This document shows, piece after piece, positions 45,828 through 56,700 of a DNA stretch of 64,000 nt. The notes below the pieces were generated by a model. The model saw only the letters and a list, made by a program, of their open reading frames with translations. It did not search any database and was not told where the DNA came from. Position 1 is the stretch's first letter. Each line of letters begins with the position of its first letter. Position numbers and translations under genes: made by a program. This DNA is from Botryococcus braunii (taxonomy: Eukaryota > Chlorophyta > Trebouxiophyceae): contig KV908528.1 of the NCBI GenBank assembly GCA_002005505.1, positions 135,630 to 199,629 on the forward strand, written 5' to 3'.

Positions 45828-48800
45828 TCACAAAAACTTGGCTAGTCCTAGAGCCTCACGATGGCCCTGAAATACCTGCCTTGTCAACGGCTTGGTAAAT
45901 ATATCTGCCACATTCCTAGCAGAAGGAACGTATTTCACATCCACCTGTCCCAATGCAATAGCTTCCCGAGCAAAATGAAAGCTGATTGCAATGTGCTTGG
46001 TATGTTTTGAGAACACTGGATTTCTGAGATGATTGATGCATCCCTGATTATCACAGTGGATCTTCACAATCCAAGGAGAAATACCAATTTCTTCCAGGAA
46101 TCCCTTCATCCAATTTGCCTCTTTGACAGCTGCACTTGCCGCCATAAACTCAGCCTCTACAGTGGATGTGGCCACTGCAGACTGCTTCTTGCTTCCCCAA
46201 ACTACAGCTCCTCCAAACACACGAATTACGTAACCAGTAGTGGAGAACCTGTGATCCTGATCACCACCATAATCTGCATCCACAAAGCCCTCCAGCTCTG
46301 TGTCCTTCCCCCCAAGTACTAACACAAGATCCCTGGTAGCCATCAGATACTTCAACACTCTGATGGCTTCATTCCAGTGAGCAGTGGTGGGAGTAATCCT
46401 GTACCTGGAAAGCACTCCCACAGCCTGGGAAATATCAGGCCTTGTGGTGTTCGCAATGTACAACAGTGACCCAACCAGCTCACAATATCTGTGCCCCGGT
46501 GGTAAGGGACTCCCAGCTCCAATGCTGGCACTGTTGTCCTTGGACATCGGTCGCTGTGTGGCCACAAAATCCTTAGTCATAGGGGTGTCAGGCCCCACAG
46601 ACTCCAGATCCAGCCCCAAATTTCTCAACTAGGGCATCAATCTTTGGTATGCAACTCAAAGAAATCAACCCTTTCTCTCTATCTCTCATCACTTGGCAGC
46701 CCAAGAAATCTTTCACCTCTCCTAGATCATGAATGGTGAACTCCTGCTTCAACAACCCTTTCACTCTCTCAATCTCACTCATGCCCTTCGAGACTATCAA
46801 CAGATCATCAACATAAATCAGCACAAAGGATTTCCCTCCATCCACAGAACATTTCACATAGACCCCAGCATCACTCTTGCACACCTCATACCCCATGGTA
46901 TGTAGCTTCTCATTAAGGGTCTTATGCCATGCCCTTGGAGCTTGCTTCAGGCCATACAGTGCCTTCTTCAAGCGACACACAGTGTTCCCATCCCCATTCT
47001 CAAACCCAGGAGGTTGTGTGACATAGACCTCCTCCTCTAATTCACCATTTAAAAACGCAGTCTTGACATCCACCTGGTGAATTTCAAGACCCTCCTGTGC
47101 AGCCACTGACAGTAAAGCTCTTCTAGACCCATAACTGCTGGTGGGAGCAAATACCTCCATCACATCCACTCCTGGAATTTGCCTACTCCCTTGAGCCACC
47201 AGCCTGGCCTTGAACCTAAGGACATTGCCATGAGCATCCATTTTCACTGAGAAAATCCAGTGAACTGGGATTACTTTGTGCCCACGAGGTCTAGGAACAA
47301 ACTCCATCACCTCATGAGCATCTAAGGAGTTTTGCTCCTCCTGCATTGCAGCCTTCCAGTATTCCCACTGTGGGGACTGCTGGGCCTCCTTTAGACTTGA
47401 AGGCACACTAATCTTCCCAAAACGCACCCCAGTGTGCTTCCCCTGAACTTGCTTACTCTTACTCTCACTCTCATCCACTACTCTTTCGCTGAATGTCGCC
47501 GCACTGCATGTGGGGACTGTGGGTAAAGATCCAGATCTCTCCCTCTGCTCTTTCTCTCTCTTAGACTCACAGCTTGCCCTCTCAAGCTTGCTGCCAGCCA
47601 CTCTCACATCATCCTCCCAAACACAGGTACCTCTCGGAAAGCTCTTGTAATTGGGGGAGTTCTCACACTGTCTTGGCTTCCGATTCACCTCCTCAGACAC
47701 ACTCTCACATGGCTGACGGTTTGCAGTCCCGTCAGGACTCTCACAGACATGTGTACCACTCTGCCTTGCATGAGCTCTTGGTCTATCTTGCTGCTGTGCC
47801 CATGTCTCTCTCTCTCTGTAACAGGAAAAGTCGCGTGTTATAGGAAAATGACCGGACCACGAGGATTTGGACCTCCATAAAGGTCCCTTCGTGAGTTATG
47901 TTCCTCCACGCCAAGAAGTGGCTACTTCACGCGCCAAGGGAGTGACCCTTACTTGACAAGGCGCATTGGCGATGGAGACAGGGACACACTTAGAACAGGA
48001 TAGAATAAGGCTTTGGCAGAGGAAGGACCGGGCCGGACTGGACGGGTACTGAGGTGGAGCCCAAACAACTTGTAACCATTGTTTTCGCATCCTTTGGCCG
48101 TTTCTACTGTATCACTCTCTCTGTCTGCTCCCTACTAGACATGAGCGCTGGGGCGCAGGCCCAGCAGCACACTCCCATGCATGGCCCACACTTGCGTGGC
48201 TGGCACCACATTGTCCTTGGGCATCACTGATAGAGTTCTCACCGCTAACATTTCTCTCAGGCACTGAGCAGGTCCCACCCATACAGCTCAACTCACTTGG
48301 ACCATCTGCAGTCTGATCAGAGACTGCCCCCCTCTCATCTCTTACAAGTGAAGCAGGTCTCTCGGTGTCCTGCCCCAATTCCTGCACTTCCCCTGGTCCC
48401 TGTGACTCTGTGTCACCTTCAGTCATCCCCTCTCGCTCACAGCTCTCTCCCTTATCCTGTGCCAGCAGGATATCTCGAGCCGCAGTTCGTTGCTCATAGC
48501 GTTGAGCCCGCGACAGTCCGTCCGGAGGCGGGATGGTAGTAGCCGGATGCGTGTTACGCAGTGATTGCTGTACTCGCTCTAATATCTGATGGTGTTGTCC
48601 TTTGTCCGCACTTCCTCGCGCCAGTCGTTGAATAGCGTCCAGAGCCCCGGACTGATCCAGGTCCGGCTGCTGCTCTCCCGTGCTTGCTTCGGGAGACACA
48701 CTGAGAATGCCCTCCTCTTGAGAAGGCTTCCCCTGACTATCAGGCTCAGTTGCAGCCTGGTCAGGGGGTACCGGGAAGGAGCTGTCAGGTCTACTGCTGG

Positions 48801-51384
48801 AGCATGGGCTGCTGACAGTCTGATTCTGCATACTGCGCTGTGACAATGGCACCACTGGGTTGCTGCTGTGCAATGGCTCTGCTAAGTCTTCAGGGTACGA
48901 GTACTGCTGAGGCTGGTCAGGGAGAACAGCCATTCCCACCCGAGTAGCTCCTCGAATGTGTTCCACAAATTGAACATCTCTGCTCTCTCTCCAGATCCCC
49001 CCTCCCATATAGATACGATATGCCTTTGATACTGGAGAGTAACCAGTGAACATCCCAGCCACAGCCTTTGGTGCAAAGGCTCCCCTCTGCTGGTCAGGAA
49101 CGTGCACAAATGCAAGGCATCCCCATGTGCGCAGCAAGGATACATCTGGCTTATATCCCATGAACATTTCGCAGGGAGATAGGGGCCTGCCTGTGCTGGG
49201 TCCCATGTTTAGGAGGGTGCAGGCTGTCTCCAGGGCTTCCTTCCACATAACAGGGCTTGCTGCAGCAAAATTGAGGAGGGTCCTGGTGCGCTCCTTGAGG
49301 GTTCTGTTGGCTCTCTCAGCAACTCCATTCTGCTGAGGGGTATATGGGGCAGATGTCTCCAGCTTAGTGCCCTGGGATGCACAAAATTCTTTGAACTTGG
49401 CATTTAAGAACTCTGTCCCTCTGTCACTGCGGATGCACTTCACTGTAGTTTCCTTCTCAGTTTGCCAATACAGAATTAGGTCTCTGACAACAGCTCCAAT
49501 TACATCTTTTGACTTCACTGGCAGCACTGCCTTCCACCCAGATGCCTCATCAGTTACAGTTACCCAAAAGCGTTCCCCAGTAATGGCTGCTGGTGATATG
49601 GGACCCACAGTGTCAATGTGGATTCTGTCAAGGGGTTTCTCAGCAGGTCTAGAGCTTTCTCCAAATGGGGGACGTGCATGCTTCCCCTCAATGCATGCTT
49701 CACAGTACTTAGGACACTTTTCACAGGGGGACATCAAGGTGTCTAGGCCAGTAACCAGTTGCTCACTGCTCAGGCGTTTCATCCAGGGGTCACCTGGGTG
49801 TCCCAATCTGCTGTGCCACAGGAAACGTTTGGCACAGTCGTGGCTTAGACCTTTGGAGCATTTCTTCTTCAAGGCAGCTGTCACTGAATAATGAACCTTC
49901 ACTGGTGCTACTGGGAGACAGTTGTGGATATAATAGAGACCATTCTCTGGTTTCACAGGCATCTGCCAACCACTCGGTCCTGAGACAGCAGTGAAGGCTC
50001 CCAGTCTATCTGTACTGAACCAGATTCCATCACGCAGAGCAGCAGATACTGAGAGAATATTGGTGGTGGCTGAGGGAACACACTGGACATGATGCAGCCA
50101 CACTGGAATATGCTGAGAGGACATGAGACACACTGACCCAGTAGCAACAATACCCCCAGTGGCATCAGAGGTAGCAAGCAGCAGTGGAATAGGATGGTCA
50201 TGTACTGTAGGGGCATGCAGCAGGGAAAGGTTGTTCACGAGATGTACAGACGCTCCACTGTCCACAAGCCACGACTGTTTGGACAGTTGGTGTTTACTGC
50301 CATCCAGCACATTATAAGATACCACGTATGGCATACCTTCTGAGGGAGGAGAAGGTAGGCCTGGAGGAGGGTGCAGTAGTGGGAACGCTCCAGTGCCTGG
50401 GAATGCATGCTGTACGCTTGGAGGTGGCTGGGGTGCACCAGGAAACGGTCCTTGGGGCCACATGGCAGCAAGTTGCTGTACAGCTGCCACCACATTGCGT
50501 TGTGTCTCTGCATCCCTTTTACGTTTGCGGCAGTCTCTCCAAAAATGGCCTTTCCTGTGGCAGTAGTTGCACGTGCCTCTCACTTCTCCCCTTGATTCTG
50601 AGTCTGCTGGCTGTTTGGAGGGATTGGCCCCGCTAGTGGACAGGGCTGGAGCAGTCTCTCGTAGATCAGGCATTGCCTTCATCACCATGGCAGGCTGTTC
50701 TCCATCATCATTGTAGCCAGAGGCCTCTGCAGTGGTGGAAATGAGAGCTGCCAGATCATCCAGGGGGTAAGCTACTGCAGTGGGCAACAGCCCGGGAGGA
50801 TTAGCTGCTGCTGGCAGTCCCTGCACGATCTGGGTGGCCACATGACCATCCAAGAGGTCATGTCCATTGCGTTTCAGGCAGCTTTTGAGATTTATCATTC
50901 TAGACACATACTGAGAGATCGTTTCTCCACGTCTCATCCCTTTTGACATTTCCTTCAGCCAGTCTGCATTCGCTTGAGTGTTGTAACCACCAACAAATTT
51001 CTTGCAAATAAACAGATATGCATCATATGCTGACGGCTTACTTGACACTTCTCCTAACCATTCCTCTGGAACTGACTCATACAGCAGAAGCATTGCAGCC
51101 GCATTATGGATAGTTCCAGGCATGGCTGACTGAATGGTAGGAAAGGAACCCTTGGCAATATTGGCAGCAGTGAAAGCATTGTCCCATACCACAAAATTTG
51201 TGCCATGACGGTCCAGTTTAATATGCACTTTGACTTGAGTGGCTATGACCTTGGGAAGTACATCTCCCTCGCCCTTTGATGTGCTGGGTGTACACGGCTG
51301 TCGTGTGGGAGACGATGTAGATGCTTCCTCTGTTGTGGGCTCCTCCTCAGATGGCTCTCTTGATTTAGATCTCTTTCTCGCCAT
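45828..51384 (-). pseudogene. gag-pol: E6 Gag-Pol, interrupted by a MITE and a frameshift
   Basis: ATG at 51384 to TGA at 45828. Gag with VPEEWLGEVSSKPSAYDAYL and zinc knuckle CNYCHRKGHFWRDC, protease SWLVDSGASVHLVN, integrase (LWHSRLGHPG, HIDTVGP, SDRGTEF, QNGVAERANR), a linker with one GTCVWE Cys repeat near 47625, RT (HQVDVKTAFLNGELEEEVYV, LIYVDDLLI) and RNase H (VDADYGGDQDH, KHTKHIAISFHFAREA). It is collinear with E7. The frame is broken at 47820-48114 by an inserted element. It breaks again near 46609 where GGGG replaces the expected GGN in KFG-LDLESVG, a one-base insertion. All catalytic blocks survive, so inactivation is recent. The LTRs being alike agrees. Confidence 0.92.
47820..48114. 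mobile_element. ~295-bp MITE inside E6 pol
   Basis: Absent from the E7 equivalent. Flanked by ctctctctgt at 47810-47819 and 48115-48124, present once in E7, so a ~10-base TSD is likely, although the CT repeat makes it ambiguous. Ends are imperfectly inverted (aacaggaaaagtcg; tacagtagaaacgg read inward from the right). Non-coding. A Mutator-like MITE is the best guess; TA-flanked mariner type is the alternative. Confidence 0.7.
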
Positions 51385-51395
51385 GCTGATGTTAC

Positions 51396-51920
51396 TCAGT
51401 CTGCGTTAGGTTCTGACCGCTGCGAGTCCCCGTCCTCGTCTCCGTTGTCTGTGTCCGTGCACCACTCCTCTGGGCTGAATCCTTTTCTGCTGCCCAGAAA
51501 GGAAAGTAGGAAGTCCTCGTCAAGAGTGGCGAGAGCACACTCCACTGCTGTGTAGGCTGCCCTTTCTTCCCAATACTCGGGTTTGCTGGGTCCTCCGAGC
51601 TGTTGTAGGTGTCGTTCAAATAATGCTCGCGTGACGAAGCCTGGGTCCGCGTTGATGAATGAACACTCCCACGCAGTTACTTTGTAGGCTGGGTAAACAG
51701 AGAATCGTCGTCTGAACCACAGAGGCTAGTCGACTTTGCCCAGTCCGTACGCGCGGCTGACAAAATCCTTCACTAGAAATGCTCGTTCTTCTGGTGTCCT
51801 CGGTCCCGTATCTCCTCCAGCTCTCCTCAGGCTATCATATGTAGGTGGTGAAGGAGTTGGGGGAATAAAAGGTCTTTTACTGCCGGTCAACATCCTCCCG
51901 CTCTGCTTCGTTCGTCCCAT
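51396..51920 (-). pseudogene. E6 ORF0 (H3-tail mimic with K9M), one TAG
   Basis: 174 codons if the TAG at codon 65 (51726-51728) is disregarded, the same length as E7 ORF0. Begins MGRTKQSGRMLTGSKRP, close to the H3 tail with Met at the Lys9 position. A Pro-rich stretch (PPTPSPPTYD) follows, then the shared domain: TPEERAFLVKDFV before the stop, and WF-RRF-VYPAYK, WECSFIN, DPGFVTRALF and a YWEERAAYTAVECAL block after it. The C-terminus is acidic (DTDNGDEDGD). The TAG replaces the Gln seen in E3 and E8 (LPQPAWF, LAQPTWF), a single C-to-T change. The stop codon TGA lies 11 bases before gag ATG, in a different phase. Confidence 0.85.
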
Positions 51921-51963
51921 CGTAGGCTCGGAACATGCTTTCAGTTGCCCAGCTCAAGAGTTG

Positions 51964-51977
51964 GTGGGCCCATAACC
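51964..51977 (-). other. E6 primer-binding site
   Basis: gtgggcccataacc, extended by tg on the left. The adjoining LTR end reads gcccagaat instead of gcccataac, so the palindrome is imperfect. Confidence 0.9.
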
Positions 51978-52707
51978 TGAACAATTCTGGGCGTAATGTT
52001 CCCTGTATGTCCCGGCACGAAGGGTGTTAAGCTCGGTCGGGTCTCTTGCTGTGTGTCGGAGAGCAAGCAGAGCCCGACTATGTGTTGGCACTTGTGGCAA
52101 CTGATCAGAGATAAGCACCCGGAGTGCTCTTTCAGTCCCAAACAAGTCATTACATTGCTTCTTGCTCTCTCTCAACGCCAAGGAATTCAAACTACCTCTT
52201 CTAAGCATTGACAGATAGTTCGCATTACCATTGTTCGATGAGCCAAGCATTAGCAACATTCTAATACTCTTATCTAGACCTCTTCCTAATCAATTTGTCC
52301 ATGCAAGTTACACTAAGATGCAGCACTTCACCTGTATGTCCCGGCACGAAGGGTGTTAAGCTCGGTCGGGTCTCTTGCTGTGTGTCGGAGAGCAAGCAGA
52401 GCCCGACTATGTGTTGGCACTTGTGGCAACTGATCAGAGATAAGCACCCGGAGTGCTCTTTCAGTCCCAAACAAGTGCCGTGCCCTTCATGCCTGCTGCC
52501 TATATCCTTTCTCGCAAGGACGCGTCAAATTGCATTACTCTCTCTCTCCAAAATGGAATCGGTCCAGATCAATTATGGCAGAACTCTAGAGTTCTGCCAT
52601 CCATTACTCTACCTCTAAGATTGTTCACATTGATTGCTATAGGGAAGCCTAGCCACTATTACTCTTCTGAGGGAAAGTCACTAATTTGTTCCTTCACTAT
52701 TATAACA
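51978..52707 (-). repeat. E6 right (5') LTR
   Basis: 730 bases. Modules at 52002-52147 and 52331-52476. Confidence 0.95.
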
Positions 52708-53158
52708 CCTATCAAGTCCTCATTCACATTCGGTCACTGCTTGTTCTCCGACATACAACAAGAGTACCGACGAGCTAATCACCCTTCGTGCCCGGGTCAT
52801 ACAGGTAACCTGACGTTAAGGGACTGAAGCCTCATTGACAATGGGTTAGGAAAGGTCTAGGTAATGTTATTAAGTTGGTGCTAATGTTTTCTTCATTGAA
52901 CACTGAGAATGCAGACTATCGGTAGTTACGTAGATTGAGTAGTTTGAATTTCGGAGCGATGAGAGAAAGCAAGTAGCATTGTAATGACTTGATTGGGACA
53001 TTAAAGGCACTTCGGGTGCTTATCTCTTGACTGTTGCCTATCAAGTCCTCATTCACATTCGGTCACTGCTTGTTCTCCGACATACAACAAGAGTACCGAC
53101 GAGCTAATCACCCTTCGTGCCCGGGTCATACAGGGAACGCCGACTGTAGAAGTTTACA

Positions 53159-53172
53159 GGTTATGGGCCCAC
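53159..53172 (+). other. E7 primer-binding site
   Basis: ggttatgggcccac directly after the LTR; the match to initiator tRNA-Met extends to ggttatgggcccaccac. Confidence 0.9.
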
Positions 53173-53224
53173 CACTTTTCTGCTGAGGCATGAAAAATGT
53201 ATGACTTGGGCAAAGTAGTCTGCG

Positions 53225-53749
53225 ATGGCGCGAACGCGACAAACCGGACGTATGAGCACGGGCGGAGGTAGACGTCCTCCACCACCACCACCTCCTCCAA
53301 CATACAACGAGAGAAGAAAGGCAGGAGGAGACAAAGGACCGCGGACGATAGACGAACGAGCATTCCTGGTGAAGGACTTCGTCCACGAAGCACACGGACG
53401 AGGAGCACTCACCCCACCTCAGTGGTTCCAAGAGCGCTTCCCAATATACCCAGCTTACAAATTCACTGTGTGGGAAGTCTCTTTCATCAACGGAGAGCCA
53501 GGATATCTGACACGAGCAATTTTTGAAAGGTGCCTACAGCAAAAGGGAGGTCCGTCGCACGAAGCTTACTGGACGGAGAAAGCTGCCTACGCAGCGATTG
53601 AGCTAGCTTTGAGCAGCCTGGGAGACGAATTTATTGACCATCTAATTCTCTACGGCGGAGGAGAATTTCACGCGGACGAGTGGGACACAGAGGAAGACAG
53701 TGTGGACGAGGACGGAGATTCCAGACTGTCAGAAAGGAGCGACGACTGA
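53225..53749 (+). CDS. E7 ORF0, intact: histone H3-tail-like N-terminus
   Basis: 174 codons, ATG at 53225, TGA at 53747. Residues 2-14, ARTRQTGRMSTGG, match H3 residues 1-13 (ARTKQTARKSTGG) at 10 of 13 positions; differences are K4R, A7G and K9M. Met removal before Ala would expose the same free N-terminus as H3. Residues ~18-28 are a Pro run. The central domain (~29-135) has TYNERRKAGGDKGPRTIDER, AFLVKDFVHEAHG, PPQWFQERFPIYPAYKFTVW, SFINGEPGYLTRAIFERCL and EAYWTEKAAYAAIELALSSL. The tail (~155-174) is acidic (DEWDTEEDSVDEDGD). No known domain is recognised in the centre. The stop is 15 bases before gag ATG, in the same frame. I infer a chromatin-directed accessory protein; a structural or RNA-binding role is the alternative. 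Confidence 0.9.
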   Translation: MARTRQTGRMSTGGGRRPPPPPPPPTYNERRKAGGDKGPRTIDERAFLVKDFVHEAHGRGALTPPQWFQERFPIYPAYKFTVWEVSFINGEPGYLTRAIFERCLQQKGGPSHEAYWTEKAAYAAIELALSSLGDEFIDHLILYGGGEFHADEWDTEEDSVDEDGDSRLSERSDD

Positions 53750-53764
53750 CAGAGTCCAAACAGC

Positions 53765-56700
53765 ATGAAGAAGAAGGGTACGAGCACCAGTGAAGCATCA
53801 AAGTCAGCGGACGAGGAATCAACATCAACCCCCACGCGAGAGCCATGCACACCCAGTACCTCCAAGGGTGAGGGAGATAGTCTTCCCAAGGTTATTGCCA
53901 CGCAAGTGAAGGTTCATATCAAGCTATTGCGTCATGGTCAGAACTTTCTAGTGTGGGACAATGCATTTACTGCTGCTAATAGTGCAAAAGGTTCCCTGCC
54001 TGCTATCCAAGAAGCCATGCCTGGTACAATTCACAATGCAGCTGCTATGTTACTGATATATGAATCAGTACCAGAGGAATGGTTGGGGGAGCTGTCCAGC
54101 AAGCCCTCTGCTTATGATGCCTATGTATTTATATGCAAGAAATTTGTTGGTGGATACAACACCCAAGCCAATGCAGACTGGCTGAAGGAGATGGCAAGGG
54201 GTATGAAGAGAGGGGAGACTATATCCCATTACGTATCCAGAATGATCAATCTGAAGAGCTGCTTGAAACGTAACGGACATGATCTCCTGGATGGTCATGT
54301 AGCAACCCAGATAGTGCAGGGACTTCCAGCAGCAGCCAACCCCCCAGGATTGCTACCCACGGCAGTTGCTCAGCCTTTGGATCAACTGGCAGATCTGATC
54401 TCCACCACAGCAGAGGCCTCAGGGTACAATGATGATGAGGAGCAACAGGCAGTGGTCATGATGGCTCAGCCTGCCCCACCTGCTCCTGTAACTGCTCCAA
54501 CAGCGTGTGCGCTGAACCAACCCAAGCCGCCAGCAGAGGGAGAAGCAAAGGGAGAGATAAAGGGGACCTGCAACTACTGTCACAAAAGGGGACACTTCTG
54601 GCGAGACTGCCGCAAGAGGCAGAGGGATGCAGACACCCAGAGAAACGTAGTTGCAGCTGTACAGCAGCTAGCTGGGATGTGGCCTCATGGACAATTTCCT
54701 GGAGCACTTCAGCCACCCCCAACTGTGCAGCATGCCTTCCCTGGAGTTGGAGCATTCCCACTGTTGCATCCTCCACCTGGTCCTCCCTCTCCCCCTTCAG
54801 AAGGTATGCCATACGTGGTGTCATACAATGTGCTGGACTCCCACTGCAATAGACAGTCCAAACAGTCTTGGCTTGTGGATAGTGGAGCGTCAGTGCATCT
54901 TGTGAACAGCCTGTCCCTGCTGCATGCCCCCACTGTACATACCAAGCCCATTCCTCTTCAACTTGCCACTTCAGACGCAACTGGAGGAATCATTGCCACT
55001 GGCTCAGTCTGCTTACTGTCCTCACTGCACGTACCACTGTGGCTGCATCATGTGCAGTGTGTCCCTTCAGCTACGACCAATATCCTGTCAGTATCTGCTG
55101 CCCTTCGTGACGGTGCCTGCCTTGCCACAGACGGTGTGGGAAGCTTTACAGCAGTGACTGGCCCAAATGGGTGGAGGATGCCAGTGAGTGCAGAGAATGG
55201 CCTGTATTATGTACACAACTGCTTGCCAGTGACTGCCAGTCAAACCCCAGGCCCAGTGACAGCTGTCCTGAAGAGAAAATGTAAGAAAAGCCTGAAGCAT
55301 GACTGCGCTAGACGGTTCCTGTGGCACAGCAGACTGGGACACCCTGGAGAATCATGGATGCTGCGGCTGAGCAGCGAGCAATTAGTCACTGGCCTAGACA
55401 CACATCTCCCCCCTTGTGAAAAGTGTCCTAAGTACTGTGAAGCTTGCATTGAGGGGAAGCATGCACGTCCCCCATTTGGGGAAAGCTCTAGACCTGCTGA
55501 GAAACCCCTTGACAGAATCCACATTGACACTGTGGGTCCCATATCACCAGCAGCCATTACTGGGGAACGCTTTTGGGTAACCGTAACTGATGAGGCATCT
55601 GGGTGGAAGGCAGTGCTGCCAGTGAAGTCAAAAGATGTAATCGGAGCTGTTGTCAGAGACCTAATTCTGTATTGGCAGACTGAGAAGGAAACTACAGTGA
55701 AGTGCATCCGCTGTGACAGAGGGACAGAATTCTTAAATGCCAAGTTCAAGGAATTTTGTGCATCCCAGGGCACTAAGCTGGAGACATCTGCCCCATATAC
55801 CCCTCAGCAGAATGGAGTTGCTGAGAGAGCCAACAGGACCCTCAAGGAGCGCACCAGGACCCTCCTCAATTTTGCTGCAGCAAGCCCTGTTATGTGGAAG
55901 GAAGCCCTGGAGACAGCCTGCACCCTCCTAAACATGGGACCCAGCACAGGCAGGCCCCTATCTCCCTGCGAAATGTTCATGGGATATAAGCCAGATGTAT
56001 CCTTGCTGCGCACATGGGGATGCCTTGCATTTGTGCACATTCCTGACCAGCTGAGGGGGGCCTTTGCACCAAAGGCTGTGGCTGGGATGTTTACTGGTTA
56101 CTCTCCAGTTTCCAAGGCATATCGTGTCTATATGGGAGGGGGGATATGGAGAGAGAGCAGAGATGTTCAATTTGTGGAACACATTCGAGGAGCTACTCGG
56201 GTGGGAATGGCTGTTCTCCCTGACCAGCCTCAGCAGTTCTCATACCCTGAAGACTTATCAGGGCAATTGCACAGCAGCAACCCAGTGGTGCCAATGTCAC
56301 AGGGCAGTATGCAGAATCAGACTGTCAGCAGCCCTTGCTCCAGCAGTAGACCTGACAGCTCCATCCCAGTACCCCCTGACCAGGCTGCAACTGAGCCTGA
56401 TAGTCAGGGGAAGCCTTCCCAAGAAGAGGGCATTCTCATCGTGTCTCCCGAAGCAAGCACGGGAGAGCAGCAGCCGGACCTGGATCAGTCCGGGGCTCTG
56501 GATGCTATTCAACGACTGGCGCGAGGAAATGCAGACAACGGACAACACCATCAGATATTAGAGCGAGTACAGCAGTCACTGCGTAACACGCATCCGGCTA
56601 CTACCATCCCGCCTCCGGACGGACTGTCGCGGGCTCAACGCTATGAGCAACGAACTGCGGCTCGAGATATCCTGCTGGCACAGGATAAGGGAGAGAGCTG

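Larger units (their letters stand above)
45080..52707 (-). mobile_element. E6: copia element with ORF0, recently dead
   Basis: Flanked by CCTAT at 45075-45079 and 52708-52712. LTRs of 730 bases look identical. Close relative of E7. Three defects: TAG in ORF0, a ~295-base insertion in the integrase-RT linker, and a one-base insertion in pol. Confidence 0.95.
44821..53158 (+). repeat. E7 5' LTR, split by E6
   Basis: The pieces 44821-45079 and 52713-53158 total 705 bases (TGTTATAATA...TTTACA). Module copy A is 45025-45079 plus 52713-52805; copy B is 52987-53134. E6 sits inside copy A. Confidence 0.9.

Noticed and set aside
53225..53749. ORF0 as a captured histone H3 gene
   Set aside because: Only the first ~15 residues resemble H3; no histone-fold helices or H3 core motifs follow.
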